This document shows positions 49,712-60,600 of a stretch of 64,000 nt of DNA, in pieces. The stretch is from positions 3,038,001 through 3,102,000 of the forward strand of contig NZ_CP135435.1 in NCBI RefSeq assembly GCF_032341175.1, given 5' to 3'. This DNA is from Bacillus sp. DTU_2020_1000418_1_SI_GHA_SEK_038 (lineage in GTDB: Bacteria > Bacillota > Bacilli > Bacillales > Cytobacillaceae). Positions within the stretch are counted from its first letter, which is position 1; each line of letters opens with the position of its first letter. A program made the position numbers and the translations under genes. The notes beneath the pieces are model-generated. The model was not told the origin of the DNA and searched no databases. It saw nothing but the letters and a program-made list of their open reading frames with translations.

Positions 49712-49940
49712 AACTCCTAATCATTAATTCGACATTTTTCATCAAACCCTCTACAATTATTAAAGAATGTTAACAGGAAGTAAAGGGAACTTAGTTTAAA
49801 TTTACAATACCTTAACAAAAGAGCTTTATATTACAGTTGTGTTACGGTTTTCAGAAAAAACTAATCAAATATTAAAAGCTTGTACAGATGTTTTTATCAA
49901 GTTAAAATAAAATGATGAACTTTTCTAAGGGTGTGTCTAA

Positions 49941-50714
49941 ATGAATATTTTTAAACAATTATTTAAAAGCCTTTATTCTCCAAGAGACATTGCTATGTTC
50001 CGATTTCAAGGGATTGGAAAAACGATCCTATATGTCTTTTTCCTTACCTTAATTTCTATCCTTCCATCCATATACTATTTAAGTTCTGGATTAATAGATG
50101 GAGTTAATGAAGTAGAAAAAAGCCTAGGGTCTGAGCTGCCTCCATTTTATATTGATAATGGAGAACTCCATTCTGAAAAAGAAGCTCCCGTTATCCTCAA
50201 CAAGGAGAATTTTACAATTATTTTTGATTCGACAGGTACTGTAGACACGAAAGAATTAAATAATAGCAAAAATACGATTGCCATCTTGAAAAATGACGCC
50301 TATTTTATCGCTGGCGGGCAGGTTCAATCATTGCCTTACTCTATGTTTAGTGATCTTTCGATTACAAATGATGATTTGCTCGGGATTCTTGCAACTGTAA
50401 ATTCCTCACTAGGAATCATTATTCCGTTATTAGCTGCTGTCATTCTTATATTTGCAAGCGGGGCGAAATTTATTGAAGTTTCTTTCCTTGCCTTACTTGG
50501 TTTGTTTGTGAAAAAAATGCTAAATAGAAATATTCAATACCGCCACACCTGGCGGCTAGCAGCGTATAGCGTCACACTGCCAACTATCTTTTTTACAATT
50601 ATGCATAGTCTTCAAACGGATGTACCAAATGGAGTGCTTATCAATTGGTTTGTTGCTTATATCATGCTGTTTCTAACCATTAAAGAGATCCCCCAGCCAA
50701 AAGAAAAAAAGTAA
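49941..50714 (+). CDS. yqgB: DUF1189 membrane protein (YqgB-like)
   Basis: 257 residues. The N-terminal helix (TILYVFFLTLISILPSIYYL), an extracellular soluble loop (50-160), and four C-terminal helices are as in the DUF1189 family. It begins MNIFKQLFKSLYSPRDIAMF. Function unknown. It is transcribed divergently from the phosphate cotransporter gene. Confidence 0.82.
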   Translation: MNIFKQLFKSLYSPRDIAMFRFQGIGKTILYVFFLTLISILPSIYYLSSGLIDGVNEVEKSLGSELPPFYIDNGELHSEKEAPVILNKENFTIIFDSTGTVDTKELNNSKNTIAILKNDAYFIAGGQVQSLPYSMFSDLSITNDDLLGILATVNSSLGIIIPLLAAVILIFASGAKFIEVSFLALLGLFVKKMLNRNIQYRHTWRLAAYSVTLPTIFFTIMHSLQTDVPNGVLINWFVAYIMLFLTIKEIPQPKEKK

Positions 50715-50737
50715 AACGCGCAAATAGCGCGTTTTAC
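50711..50737. terminator. Bidirectional terminator
   Basis: GTAAAACGCGC-AAATA-GCGCGTTTTAC followed by TTTTTTT, between convergent yqgB and the chemoreceptor gene. Confidence 0.9.
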
Positions 50738-50755
50738 TTTTTTTGCTCTATATAA

Positions 50756-52462
50756 TTATTGTACACCTTGTGAATAGCGAAACTCAGCATTCAGCTTGGC
50801 TAGTGATTGAGAAAGTTCCTTCAGCTTTTCCCCAGCTTCATGGTTTTTTCTTACTTTGATCATTTGTTTATGAGATGCTTCAACAACCTGTTCTGCGCTT
50901 GCAAAGGTTTCCTGCGAGACAGAGACAAAGTTTTCAGCAGCAGCTTCCATCTTAGGCAGTGTATCATTCAGCCCAACTAATTCACCCTGGGCATGACGAA
51001 TCATTTCACTTACCGCCGCAATTTCGAGCATTAACACATCAAATGATTTCTTGCTGACCGATGCCGTTTCAAGATGGGATTGAAAGTGAACAAGCATGTC
51101 CTCGAATTCATTCGATGCCTTTAAAGAGATTAGTTCCATGTTTTCGATTGTATCTTTTATTTCTTCTGTTGCATGTGAAGATTGCTCCGCCAATTTTCGT
51201 ACTTCGTTTGCAACCACTGCAAAGCCGCTGCCGGCTTCTCCCGCTCGCGCTGCTTCGATGGCTGCATTTAATGCAAGAAGCTTTGTTTGCCCTGCCATCT
51301 GCTGGATAAATGTAACAATTTCAGCGATAGATGCTGAGTGTTCCTTCACATGCTGAACGGTTGCCGATACGTTTTTGAATTCATCACTTAAGTGATGAAA
51401 TGCTTCAATTAAATTTCCGACACTCAGCTCTCCATCATGAGCCGATTCATTCATCGATTGTGTTTTATTCATAACTTCATTCATATGTTCAAAAATATTA
51501 TTGATTGACCCTCTCATGCTTTGAAACATTTGGATACTGTCATCTGAACTGCTGGCTGTTTGCTCAGCACCCAGCTTCACAATTTGAATAGCCTTCATTA
51601 ACTGCTCGTTTTCCGTCATTACCTCACCGGATATATGCTGCAGGTCCCCGCCAGTTTCTGATAAATCATGTGTAGTAGCCGTTATTTTGTATAAAAGCGA
51701 GCTCATTTGTGTAATCATCGCATCGAAGCTTTTGATAAGAGATGTAATTTCTGGTGTAGTTGTGTTTGCCTTAACTTGAACATCTAAATTTCCATTCCGT
51801 GCTTCCTTCATAACCTCTCTCAGTCTTAATAATGGGCTTGTTAAATTTCTTACCAATAAAATAACAATGACTGAGGTAATGGAAAGACTTATGATGACGG
51901 CAATTATTATGTATTTGGCCATGTCATTAACTTCTTTTAAATATTGACTTTGCGGGATAGCAATGACATAAATTCCTTTTAGCTCTTGAACGGACTGAAA
52001 TGAAATAGTGTAATGGTCGCCTTCTATATTTTGATGGATGAGCCCGTTTTGCTTTTTCATTATTTTATCTATCGTGGATTGGGAAAATTTGATCTTCGTA
52101 TTTTTACTAATTTGGAATGGACTAGCTCCTTTTTCATTAATCAAGAAAAAGCTCCCACTTAGTCCATCCTGTGCAAGCTGTGCATCCTGGCTTTTAATCA
52201 CTTGATTCATTTTTTTATTAAATTTGTCTTCATTGCCTACATAGATAAGCATAAGATTTTGAGACAGATCATAAATAGATTTTACTTCTTTTATCAATCG
52301 CTGTTCTATTAAATTTACTGCCGTATCCTTTGATTTTCCATAAGAGATATAGGCTATAGATGAAACTGTCAATAGGAGTAAACCTAATATTAGAACAAGC
52401 AGTCTTGATTGCAGAGTAATTTTTGCCAATAATGTTCGTGTTGCAGCTTGAATCTTCCCCAT
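50756..52462 (-). CDS. Methyl-accepting chemotaxis protein
   Basis: 568 residues if started at the ATG 52462; a TTG at 52468 has slightly better spacing. Membrane helix near the start, extracellular sensor (about 40-180, single Cache-like), second helix ([20 protein letters not shown]), HAMP ([17 protein letters not shown]), then the long signalling hairpin with the conserved tip ([20 protein letters not shown]). It signals to CheA. B. subtilis has no chemoreceptor here, so it is an added gene. Confidence 0.92.
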   Translation of the reverse strand: MGKIQAATRTLLAKITLQSRLLVLILGLLLLTVSSIAYISYGKSKDTAVNLIEQRLIKEVKSIYDLSQNLMLIYVGNEDKFNKKMNQVIKSQDAQLAQDGLSGSFFLINEKGASPFQISKNTKIKFSQSTIDKIMKKQNGLIHQNIEGDHYTISFQSVQELKGIYVIAIPQSQYLKEVNDMAKYIIIAVIISLSITSVIVILLVRNLTSPLLRLREVMKEARNGNLDVQVKANTTTPEITSLIKSFDAMITQMSSLLYKITATTHDLSETGGDLQHISGEVMTENEQLMKAIQIVKLGAEQTASSSDDSIQMFQSMRGSINNIFEHMNEVMNKTQSMNESAHDGELSVGNLIEAFHHLSDEFKNVSATVQHVKEHSASIAEIVTFIQQMAGQTKLLALNAAIEAARAGEAGSGFAVVANEVRKLAEQSSHATEEIKDTIENMELISLKASNEFEDMLVHFQSHLETASVSKKSFDVLMLEIAAVSEMIRHAQGELVGLNDTLPKMEAAAENFVSVSQETFASAEQVVEASHKQMIKVRKNHEAGEKLKELSQSLAKLNAEFRYSQGVQ

Positions 52463-52631
52463 TAACAAATAATTTCCCCCTTCCAAAATCACTTTCATTA
52501 TGTCAGAAAAATATTAAGATATTGTAAAGAGTTAGTAATATTTCCATTAATTTTTCCAACTAAAGTTCTATATTTTTCGTACAAGCATACATATTAGGTA
52601 AACAGCTAATTTATTCCGGGGGTTTTCCTAT

Positions 52632-52955
52632 ATGAAACGTCTTGCTCTCTTTCTACTATCAGTCCTTGTTATTTATGTTATTTATTTTGACCTGACAAAA
52701 GGGACACTTCCACTTCCTGCTGCAGAAGAACCAGTTATTGAAGCAATGGCGAAAAACGAAACATCGATGCCCTATTTTGAAAAAAAAGTGTCATCTGGAG
52801 ATACAGTTTTATCGCTTGTAGAAAATAATATCGATGGTCCACTTACAGTTTCAATTTCCAAAGTCATTTCTGATTTTAAAGTATTAAATAATGGCTTGAG
52901 CCCTGAAAAAATCAAATCAGGCTATCTATATAAGTTTCCTGATTATCGCAACTAA
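52632..52955 (+). CDS. yqfZ: YqfZ-like anchored LysM-type protein
   Basis: 107 residues: N-terminal anchor (LALFLLSVLVIYVIYF), then KKVSSGDTVLSLVENNIDGP and IKSGYLYKFPDYRN, a degenerate LysM. It lies directly upstream of ispG as in B. subtilis. Probably cell-wall linked. Confidence 0.7.
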   Translation: MKRLALFLLSVLVIYVIYFDLTKGTLPLPAAEEPVIEAMAKNETSMPYFEKKVSSGDTVLSLVENNIDGPLTVSISKVISDFKVLNNGLSPEKIKSGYLYKFPDYRN

Positions 52956-53140
52956 ACATCAATGCCCTTTGGCAGTCATTTCCCACTTAAGAAGTAGGAG
53001 ACTTCTTCTGAATGAAGTTAAAAATTTACCACTGCTGGATAAACCATCATTCTTGTCAATTTCAATGAAACATTGATACAATAGCAATGGATTCAAAAAA
53101 TGTATTATTAAGAACTGTTAATAGAAGGAGCGAATCTCCA

Positions 53141-54259
53141 TTGAGTGAAATCATACATCGTACAAAAACACGTCCAGTTAAGGTTGGACCATTAACGATT
53201 GGCGGCAGTAACGAACTGTTTATCCAAAGTATGACGACAACTAAAACACATGATGTCGAGGCTACTGTAGCTGAAATAAAACGTTTAGAAGAGGCTGGCT
53301 GTCAAATCGTACGCGTAGCATGTCCGGACGAAAGAGCTGCTAACGCGATTGCAGATATTAAAAAACAAATTAATATTCCGCTCGTTGTCGATATTCATTT
53401 TGACTATAAGCTTGCTCTGAAAGCCATTGAAGGCGGAGCAGATAAAATAAGAATCAATCCAGGGAATATCGGAAAGCGTGAGAAAGTAGAGGCGGTTGTA
53501 AAGGCAGCAAAAGAAAAAGGGATCCCTATCCGCATCGGGGTCAATGCAGGTTCATTGGAGAAAAAGATTTTAGAAAAATACGGTTATCCAACTGCGGATG
53601 GAATGGTTGAAAGTGCCCTTCACCATATTAAAATTCTTGAAGATCTCGATTTCCACGATATTATCGTTTCGATGAAAGCATCTGATGTTAATTTAGCAAT
53701 TGAAGCATATGAAAAAGCTGCAAAAGCATTTGATTATCCTCTGCATCTTGGAATTACAGAATCAGGCACCCTTTTTGCGGGAACTGTGAAAAGTGCAGCA
53801 GGTCTTGGGGTTATTCTTAATAAAGGAATTGGAAACACACTTCGAATTTCTTTAAGTGCGGACCCTGTTGAAGAAGTAAAGGTAGCACGTGAATTATTAA
53901 AGGTGTTTGCACTTTCTTCTAATGCTGCAACATTAATTTCCTGTCCGACATGCGGCAGAATTGAAATTGATTTAATCAGCATAGCTAATGAAGTAGAGGA
54001 ATATATCCAGAAAATCAAAGCACCGATTAAAGTGGCTGTCCTTGGATGCGCAGTTAATGGACCTGGAGAAGCGCGTGAGGCAGATATCGGTATTGCCGGT
54101 GCAAGAGGAGAAGGTCTCTTATTCCGTAAAGGGGAAATTGTTCGAAAAGTTCCTGAAGAGACGATGGTCGATGAATTAAAAATTGAAATTGACAAGATTG
54201 CGGCAGAGTACTTCGCTAAACAAGAAGAAGAAAAAAAGAATGCTGAAACAGTAAAGTAA
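53141..54259 (+). CDS. ispG: 4-hydroxy-3-methylbut-2-enyl diphosphate synthase
   Basis: 372 residues from a TTG at 53141 (AAGGAG upstream), giving the expected [20 protein letters not shown] start; the ATG frame from 53087 is probably too long. TIM barrel with GINPGNIG-like loop ([20 protein letters not shown]) and the 4Fe-4S cysteines SCPTCGR and [10 protein letters not shown]. Step six of the MEP isoprenoid pathway; ispH, the next step, is also in this window. Confidence 0.96.
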   Translation: MSEIIHRTKTRPVKVGPLTIGGSNELFIQSMTTTKTHDVEATVAEIKRLEEAGCQIVRVACPDERAANAIADIKKQINIPLVVDIHFDYKLALKAIEGGADKIRINPGNIGKREKVEAVVKAAKEKGIPIRIGVNAGSLEKKILEKYGYPTADGMVESALHHIKILEDLDFHDIIVSMKASDVNLAIEAYEKAAKAFDYPLHLGITESGTLFAGTVKSAAGLGVILNKGIGNTLRISLSADPVEEVKVARELLKVFALSSNAATLISCPTCGRIEIDLISIANEVEEYIQKIKAPIKVAVLGCAVNGPGEAREADIGIAGARGEGLLFRKGEIVRKVPEETMVDELKIEIDKIAAEYFAKQEEEKKNAETVK

Positions 54260-54267
54260 TGGATAAG

Positions 54268-54297
54268 GAAGAGGGTGACTATGTCACCCTCTTCTTT
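54268..54297 (+). terminator. Terminator after ispG
   Basis: GAAGAGGGTGA-CTATG-TCACCCTCTTC then TTTC; weak U-tract. Confidence 0.75.
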
Positions 54298-54317
54298 CAT
54301 GTTAAATTTGACTATGT

Positions 54318-54698
54318 TTAAAAAAATGGAAGGATAAACATCCCAACAATTATCGATACTACTCCGATTCCAATTGCCCAGCTCCCTAAACTTAAAGCTC
54401 CCCTGCGACGGGCAACGAATCCAAGTACAATACCTGTTGCTCCAAATAAAACTGGGAATACGAACAATGAGATAATGGAAAGTACTAGTGCAGCAATCCC
54501 CATTCCTCTTCCTGCTGTTTCCGTTTCATTATCTCTCTCACTTAATGTATTTGTTCTTCCCCTGTCTAACGAAATAGGCGCAGCAATCTCAGCAGAGGTT
54601 TCTTCAGTATAGTCCGCAGCTCCATATTGGTTCCTATCCCCAATTTCATTCGCTTGACGAAGATCATAATCCTCGTAATCACGTTCTTGATCTGCCAT
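54318..54698 (-). CDS. yqfX: DUF4190 membrane protein (YqfX-like)
   Basis: 126 residues: a hydrophilic acidic N-terminal 70, then two to three helices (MGIAALVLSIISLFVFPVLF, SWAIGIGVVSIIVGMFILPF). The pattern GxAALVLGIIS...GxxLGxxA is typical of DUF4190. Position matches B. subtilis yqfX. Function unknown. Confidence 0.82.
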   Translation of the reverse strand: MADQERDYEDYDLRQANEIGDRNQYGAADYTEETSAEIAAPISLDRGRTNTLSERDNETETAGRGMGIAALVLSIISLFVFPVLFGATGIVLGFVARRRGALSLGSWAIGIGVVSIIVGMFILPFF

Positions 54699-54992
54699 CC
54701 AAATCCCTCGCTTTCAAATATGGAAACATCACTTTCCATTTTGCAACCCGACTTTTCCTGGGAAACAAAGGTTTATTTGCTGTAAATAGGAGGTCAAGCA
54801 AGTCCTAAAATACTCACAAAGCTCTTTCGATTCCCGTTAAAAGTTTTTTGGAGCATTAATATTGTTTACGGAAATGGCTATTTTAAAGATGTTAATGTTT
54901 TACTGTCCCCCATGTTTTTACTAATTTCCTTTAGCCAAATACATACTTCTGATAAGATAAAAGATGAACTTGTTTAAAGGAGAGTATAAGAA

Positions 54993-55565
54993 ATGATAAA
55001 GCGGTTTGGAATAGATATTGATGGGACTGTGACATGTCCGACCTCACTGATCCCATATATTAATAAAGCCTTTAATTTAAATATTACTTTAAATGATGTA
55101 AAGGAATATGATTTAACTCATTTGGTAGACATAACTAAGGATGAGTTTGCTCATTGGTTTGCCGAAAGTGAGCCTCTCATTTATGCTCAATCACCGCTTG
55201 CTGCAGGTGCTAAGGAGGTTTTAAATAAATGGGAAAAGGAGCATGAATTATTTATCATTAGCGCCAGGGGTTCACATTTACTGAAGCTAACAGAGGAATG
55301 GTTTTTAAAGCATGCGCTATCTTTTCATCATATTGAGTTAATTGGAACACATTATAAGGTAAAAACAGCCAAAGATTACAAAGTCGATATCTTTTTCGAG
55401 GATAAGCATGATAATGCTGTAATGATACACGAGGAATGCCAAATTCCAGTAATATTATTCGATACTCCATATAACCAGGATCCAATACCTCCTGGAGTGA
55501 TTCGCGTCAACAACTGGATAGAAGCAAACGAATGGGTAGATAGATGGATAAGAGAAGGCAAATAA
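54993..55565 (+). CDS. yqfW: HAD-type 5' nucleotidase-like protein (YqfW)
   Basis: 190 residues. FGIDIDGTVTCPTSLIPYI has the HAD DxDGT motif; LFIISARGSHL motif II (S/T); KVDIFFEDKHDNAV motif IV with acidic residues. It fits the deoxyribonucleotidase group that trims dNMPs. The natural substrate is unknown. Confidence 0.82.
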   Translation: MIKRFGIDIDGTVTCPTSLIPYINKAFNLNITLNDVKEYDLTHLVDITKDEFAHWFAESEPLIYAQSPLAAGAKEVLNKWEKEHELFIISARGSHLLKLTEEWFLKHALSFHHIELIGTHYKVKTAKDYKVDIFFEDKHDNAVMIHEECQIPVILFDTPYNQDPIPPGVIRVNNWIEANEWVDRWIREGK

Positions 55566-55589
55566 AAAACGGCATGATGCCGTTTTTTA
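55563..55589. terminator. Bidirectional terminator
   Basis: AAAAAACGGCA-TGA-TGCCGTTTTTTA between convergent yqfW and zur. Confidence 0.9.
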
Positions 55590-55596
55590 TTTTTCC

Positions 55597-56019
55597 TTAA
55601 CTGACACATTCAGGGCAGCGTCCATATATCTCAAACTTATGACCAGAAATATCATAGCCCTTTAAATTGTCCTGAAGCTCCTGCATTGGGCATGTATCAA
55701 TTTCCTTTGTTTTCCCACAATCCATACAAATAAAATGATGATGATGATGTTCATGCGCACATGTAAAGCGAAAATGCTTTTCACCAGAAAGTTCGGTCAT
55801 TTCAAAAATGCCAAGTTCAACAAATAAAGATAAATTTCTATAAATGGTATCGAAGCTCAAGCCTGGATAATCATCCTTCATCCAAGTTAAAACATCACGT
55901 GCTGTTAAATATTTATTGCTATTAGCAAAAAACTGCAGCATCTCTTCTCTTTTTCCAGTATGCTTATATCCCTTTTCCTTTAAAAGCTGTAATGCCTCAT
56001 TGGTATCCACTTCATTCAC
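55597..56019 (-). CDS. zur: Zinc uptake regulator Zur
   Basis: 140 residues, Fur family: winged-helix ([40 protein letters not shown]), then a sensory domain with [20 protein letters not shown] and CPECVS, the structural zinc Cys pairs. It represses zinc uptake genes when zinc is high. It is the last gene of an operon with znuC and znuB, so it is probably autoregulated. Confidence 0.93.
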   Translation of the reverse strand: MNEVDTNEALQLLKEKGYKHTGKREEMLQFFANSNKYLTARDVLTWMKDDYPGLSFDTIYRNLSLFVELGIFEMTELSGEKHFRFTCAHEHHHHHFICMDCGKTKEIDTCPMQELQDNLKGYDISGHKFEIYGRCPECVS

Positions 56020-56047
56020 CTCATAAATGAACTCTATGTTTGATGTG

Positions 56048-56884
56048 CTAAATGCTGGTTCTGATTTTTTTAAATAAAATAGTCATAATTAATATGAAGA
56101 CTGCGATCATAACGATTGTTCCGCCTGGAGCTATATCTAAATAATAGGAAAGTGTCAGCCCGCCTAATACGGAGGTTTCACCAAATAACACTGAAAATAA
56201 GATGGTTTGTTTAAACCCCTTTGAAATACGAATACTGGCTGCGACAGGCAAGGTCATTAAAGCCGAAACCAGCAGAATACCCACAATGCGCATCGAAGCG
56301 GCAATCACAAGTGCAACCATGATGATAAATATAAAATGAACTCCTCTTGCTGCTATCCCTGAAGCCTTTGCATGCTCTTCATCAAAGGAAAGTAAAAATA
56401 ATTCTTTATACAGAAGGAAGATCATTGATATGACAAGAATACTAATTATCATAATCGTCCATAAATCAACCCGGCTTACCGCACTGACACTTCCAAATAA
56501 ATAGCTAAACAAATCTGTATTAAAGCCATCCGCAAGAGAAATAAAAATAACGCCTATTCCAATCCCTCCGGATAAAATTATCGGGATGGCCAGCTCCTGA
56601 TAATGCTTATAAACAGACCTAAGCTTTTCAATAAATAAGGATCCTGTCACTGAAAAAGCCATTCCCATATAGATTGGATTCAATCCGCTTAATCCTGTCA
56701 CTTTCTTTTCCAGAAAAAGACTCGCTGCTATTCCTGCAAGGGTAACATGGCTTAACGCATCGGCAATGAGTGACAACCTTCGAACTACGATAAACACACC
56801 TAATAATGGGGCAATGATTCCAATAATGATTCCCGTAAAGAAGGCATTTTGCAAAAACTCATATTGAAGTATCCCCGCTAGCAT
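56048..56884 (-). CDS. znuB: Zinc ABC transporter permease ZnuB
   Basis: 278 residues with eight predicted helices, ABC-3 family: [33 protein letters not shown] signature, and [16 protein letters not shown]. It overlaps znuC by seven bases. No znuA-type binding protein gene is adjacent. Confidence 0.9.
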   Translation of the reverse strand: MLAGILQYEFLQNAFFTGIIIGIIAPLLGVFIVVRRLSLIADALSHVTLAGIAASLFLEKKVTGLSGLNPIYMGMAFSVTGSLFIEKLRSVYKHYQELAIPIILSGGIGIGVIFISLADGFNTDLFSYLFGSVSAVSRVDLWTIMIISILVISMIFLLYKELFLLSFDEEHAKASGIAARGVHFIFIIMVALVIAASMRIVGILLVSALMTLPVAASIRISKGFKQTILFSVLFGETSVLGGLTLSYYLDIAPGGTIVMIAVFILIMTILFKKIRTSI

Positions 56885-57681
56885 TGACCTGTTCCTCCAT
56901 GCTGGTGATGATGGTGATCATGATTATGTGTCAAGATATGAATGTCATGACCATAAAAGTCAGACATCTCCTCCATTTTCAACTGCTCAAACTCTTTTGT
57001 TTTCCCATGAAAATGTAAATGCTTATTTAAACAAGCAACATGGGTAACCTTGTCAGAAATGACTCCAATATCATGAGTTACTAAGAGAAGGGTAATCCCT
57101 AAATCTTTATTTAGATCATCAAGCATTTGGTAAAAGGATTGCACATTTTGTGCGTCAACCCCTACTGTAGGCTCATCCAAAATCATTAGTTTCGGATCAC
57201 TGACTAAAGCTCTCGCTATGAAGACACGCTGTTGCTGTCCGCCAGAAAGTTCCCCAATATTACGTTGTTGAAAAGGGAGAAGTCCGACTGAGCCGATAGC
57301 TTCTACTACCTTTTGCTTGTCTTCTTTATTCATAAACTTAAAAAGACCAAGCTTTTTTGTTAACCCACTAGCTACAACTTCATAAACGGTTGCCGGAAAA
57401 CCAGTGTTAAAAGAATTTGCCTTTTGAGAAACAAAACCAATTTTGTGCCAATCCTTAAACTTGCTTATGTCTTGGCCAAATAGCTGAATTTCACCTTTTT
57501 GCGTTTTTAGCAGACCTAAAATTAGTTTTAGTAAAGTGGATTTCCCCGAACCATTTGGACCAACAATTCCTAGAAACGCCCCTTCTTCTATGGCTAAATG
57601 AATATCCTCCAAGACATTTTCTTTCCCATATCGATAAGATAGTTGATTGATATTTATAATAGGCTTATCATGTGCCACCAT
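56878..57681 (-). CDS. znuC: Zinc ABC transporter ATPase ZnuC
   Basis: 267 residues. Walker A GIVGPNGSGKSTLLKL, signature [15 protein letters not shown], Walker B LMILDEPTVGVD, H-loop VTHDIG. The end [16 protein letters not shown] is His-rich and may sense zinc. AAAGGTGAT precedes the ATG. It is the first gene of the operon and has the Zur-like box upstream. Confidence 0.93.
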   Translation of the reverse strand: MVAHDKPIININQLSYRYGKENVLEDIHLAIEEGAFLGIVGPNGSGKSTLLKLILGLLKTQKGEIQLFGQDISKFKDWHKIGFVSQKANSFNTGFPATVYEVVASGLTKKLGLFKFMNKEDKQKVVEAIGSVGLLPFQQRNIGELSGGQQQRVFIARALVSDPKLMILDEPTVGVDAQNVQSFYQMLDDLNKDLGITLLLVTHDIGVISDKVTHVACLNKHLHFHGKTKEFEQLKMEEMSDFYGHDIHILTHNHDHHHHQHGGTGQC

Positions 57682-57697
57682 TTTGTATCACCTTTTT

Positions 57698-57719
57698 AAA
57701 TTAAGAATCATTCCGATTT
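57698..57719. promoter_or_regulatory. Zur-box-like operator before znuC
   Basis: AAATTAAGAATCATTCCGATTT, centred on GAATCATTC. One half (TCGGAAT on the minus strand) is one base off the B. subtilis half site TCGTAAT; the other half is poor. It lies 17 bases before the znuC start. Confidence 0.6.
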
Positions 57720-57842
57720 ACAAATGAAAGTATACAGGATGAAAAAAGGTTTGTAAAGAAACAAGCCCTTTTCCCAAAATTACTCTTTGCTGTCACAAAT
57801 TTCCTATATCCTTCATAAAGTTATACGGAGGAGTGATGAGAG

Positions 57843-58097
57843 ATGAAGATCTTTGAAAATATCATCAATCATAAAATAAGCAATATAACTGCCGATGAAT
57901 TATTAAAATATGGAACTCAATTCCAAATCTCAATTACGAAGGGGCAAGCAAATAAAATTGCATCTTTTTTGCGTGGAAAAAATATTAATATTTTTAATGA
58001 TGCCGAACGTTCTAAACTTGTTAAAGAAATCGCAAAACTTGCTGGTCCAGAAACAGCTAAACAAGTTAACCAATTGTTTATTCAGTTTTCGAAGTAA
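57843..58097 (+). CDS. yqfT: DUF2624 protein (YqfT-like)
   Basis: 84 residues: MKIFENIINHKISNITADEL, ITKGQANKIASFLRGKNINI and GPETAKQVNQLFIQFSK, helical, matching the DUF2624 group between zur-related genes and nfo. Function unknown. GGAGG precedes the ATG. Confidence 0.85.
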   Translation: MKIFENIINHKISNITADELLKYGTQFQISITKGQANKIASFLRGKNINIFNDAERSKLVKEIAKLAGPETAKQVNQLFIQFSK

Positions 58098-58126
58098 TCT
58101 TTATTTAAACCCTGTTTTTCCAATAG

Positions 58127-58155
58127 AAAAAGCTGCGAAGTCTTCACAGCTTTTT
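58127..58155. terminator. Bidirectional terminator
   Basis: AAAAAGCTG-CGAAGTCTTCA-CAGCTTTTT, with an inner GAAG/CTTC pairing; between yqfT and nfo. Confidence 0.9.
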
Positions 58156-58172
58156 CTTCATTTATTAATGAG

Positions 58173-59066
58173 TTATCCTTGCATAATTATATCCAGAAGA
58201 TTATCGTTAAATTCTTTAGTTTGCAACATTGCTATTTCATGTTTATATGGTGCTTTTTTATTATTCTTGTCCTCTCCAACGAAAGGCGTCTCTAGAATTT
58301 TTGGGATATCTTTCAACTGGGGATGGTGGACAATATAATTTAATGCTTTAAAGCCAATATGGCCAAAGCCAATATTCTCATGACGGTCCTTCCGCATCCC
58401 GAGCTCATTTTTACTATCGTTAATATGCAATACCTTCAAACGGTCAAGCCCAATAATACGATCAAATTGATCTAATACCCCATCAAAGTCTTCGACAATG
58501 TTATAGCCGGCATCATGTGTATGACAAGTATCAAAACAGATTGAAAGATGGTCATTATAATTAACACCGTCTATGATCATTGCTAGCTCTTCAAAGGATT
58601 TTCCGCATTCAGAGCCTTTTCCAGCCATCGTTTCAAGGGCGATTTGGACTTTTTCGTCCCCTTTTAAGACCTCGTTAAGCCCTTCAACAATTTTCTTAAT
58701 TCCGGCCTCTGTCCCCGCTCCAACATGGGCACCAGGGTGTAAAACTATTTGCTTTGCCCCTATTGCCTCTGTACGATCAATTTCCGTTCTCAAGAAATTA
58801 ACCCCTAGCTCAAAAGTACTCGGATTTTCAGTATTTCCAATATTAATAATATAAGGTGCATGGACTACAATATCAGATATTCCATTTTCCGCCATATGCT
58901 TCAGGCCAGCTTCAATATTCAAATCCTCGATCTTTTTTCTTCTCGTATTCTGTGGGGCGCCAGTATAAATCATAAAGGTATTTGACCCGTACGATACGGC
59001 TTCCCTACTGGCAGCTAAAAGCATGTCCTTTCCACTCATTGATACGTGTGAACCAATTTTCAACAT
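58173..59066 (-). CDS. nfo: Deoxyribonuclease IV (AP endonuclease)
   Basis: 297 residues, TIM-barrel Nfo/Endo[64 protein letters not shown] and [20 protein letters not shown] carry the three-zinc ligands. It cuts at abasic sites and 3' blocks in base-excision repair. Confidence 0.95.
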   Translation of the reverse strand: MLKIGSHVSMSGKDMLLAASREAVSYGSNTFMIYTGAPQNTRRKKIEDLNIEAGLKHMAENGISDIVVHAPYIINIGNTENPSTFELGVNFLRTEIDRTEAIGAKQIVLHPGAHVGAGTEAGIKKIVEGLNEVLKGDEKVQIALETMAGKGSECGKSFEELAMIIDGVNYNDHLSICFDTCHTHDAGYNIVEDFDGVLDQFDRIIGLDRLKVLHINDSKNELGMRKDRHENIGFGHIGFKALNYIVHHPQLKDIPKILETPFVGEDKNNKKAPYKHEIAMLQTKEFNDNLLDIIMQG

Positions 59067-59092
59067 AAAGGTTTCCTCTCTCCCTTTGAAGA

Positions 59093-60406
59093 TTATTTTT
59101 TACGCTGTAATCTTTTTTGGCGTTTTTTGAAGCTTTCTATTTCAGATTGCATTTTCTTTTTATATCCAGGCTTTACCTTTTTTGGCTTTTGAACAATCGA
59201 CTGTGCCTGTTTATCGATTTCATCCGTCTGCTTCTGGCGGCTTTTACGCTTATTTCTCTTGCCTAAATCCGCCCATTCCCCTTTTTGAAGATCAACGTGG
59301 CGGAAATCGATCCCCATTTTTTCTAGACGATTTAATGCATCTTCATCAGATGTTTCATAAATGGTCAGTGCAATACCAGAATTACCTGCACGGGCTGTTC
59401 TCCCGACACGGTGTATATAAAAATCTAAATCAGCAGGCAATTCATAGTTAACAACATGACTGATTCCTTGAATATCGATCCCTCTAGCAGCTAAATCAGT
59501 GGCAACAATATATTGGAATTCCAGATCTTTAATTTGCTTCATCATTTTTTTACGTTCACGAGGATTAAGATCACCGTGAATTCGGCCCACTTTCAATCCT
59601 TTATTTATTAAAGAATCAGCCACTTCATCCGCCATTTTTTTCGTATTTGTAAAAACGATAGCTAAATACGGATTGTAAACATTTAATGCTTCATAGACAA
59701 GCTTAACTTTATTGCGATGGCGAGATGGCATAATCCAATGTTCTATTTTGGCAGCTGTCACCTGAGCTGGTTCGATTTGAATGTATTTCGGATTTTCCAT
59801 ATACTTTTTTAAAAATGGTTTTAATTTTTCTGGAATGGTTGCGGAAAAGATCAGCATCTGCAGCTTTTCAGGCATTCTTGCTGCAATCTGATCCACATCC
59901 TCGATAAAGCCCATATCAAGCATGAGATCCGCTTCATCCACAACAAGCATATTAGCAGTATGGACAAATAAAGCATGTTCCTTAATCAAATCATTAATTC
60001 TTCCAGGAGTTCCGACAACAATTTGGGGCTGTGTTCGTAATTTCTCAATGGATCTCTGTTTATCTGTTCCACCAACATAGCAACGGGCTGATATGCCTTG
60101 GCCCTCTTGACAATGCTTGGTAACCTTTAGAATTTCATGATAGATTTGGCTTGCCAGTTCTCTTGTTGGGGCAGTAATGACAGCTTGTACCTCCTGCTTT
60201 TCATAATCAACTTTTTGTAATATCGGCAAAATATACGCATGCGTTTTACCAGTCCCCGTTTGTGATTGCCCGATGGCGCTATCACCTTTTAATACGGTTG
60301 GAAATAATCTTTCCTGTATTTCAGTTGGCTCATAAAAGCCTAAATCCTTCACTGCTTCCATAATAAATGTTTTAAACTCATAACGTTCAAACTTATTATC
60401 CTTCAT
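59093..60406 (-). CDS. cshB: DEAD-box RNA helicase CshB
   Basis: 437 residues. Q motif near PTEIQERL, Walker [12 protein letters not shown], Ia [21 protein letters not shown] motif [10 protein letters not shown], then the helicase C domain with [11 protein letters not shown] and [11 protein letters not shown] basic C-terminal tail ([13 protein letters not shown]...). In B. subtilis CshB works in cold shock and ribosome handling. Confidence 0.94.
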   Translation of the reverse strand: MKDNKFERYEFKTFIMEAVKDLGFYEPTEIQERLFPTVLKGDSAIGQSQTGTGKTHAYILPILQKVDYEKQEVQAVITAPTRELASQIYHEILKVTKHCQEGQGISARCYVGGTDKQRSIEKLRTQPQIVVGTPGRINDLIKEHALFVHTANMLVVDEADLMLDMGFIEDVDQIAARMPEKLQMLIFSATIPEKLKPFLKKYMENPKYIQIEPAQVTAAKIEHWIMPSRHRNKVKLVYEALNVYNPYLAIVFTNTKKMADEVADSLINKGLKVGRIHGDLNPRERKKMMKQIKDLEFQYIVATDLAARGIDIQGISHVVNYELPADLDFYIHRVGRTARAGNSGIALTIYETSDEDALNRLEKMGIDFRHVDLQKGEWADLGKRNKRKSRQKQTDEIDKQAQSIVQKPKKVKPGYKKKMQSEIESFKKRQKRLQRKK

Positions 60407-60600
60407 TTATATAGCTCCTTGTTTGTCGATTCATGTAATCATCCTGTTATTATAATAAAAATTGCATGAAATAACCACTTATACCTTCTTTATCATCATT
60501 TTTACTTTATATTTGTTTATTTAAAGAAAAAAAGTCCGAAAACCATTTTGTAAATTATGCATAGTTTATTACTAATAGAGAATAGATTGGAGGTCATGTT

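Noticed and set aside
53734..54300. 188-codon minus-strand frame opposite ispG
   Set aside because: Long but antisense to a strongly conserved gene; Ser/Thr/Pro-rich, the usual look of an ispG shadow, and no ribosome binding site.
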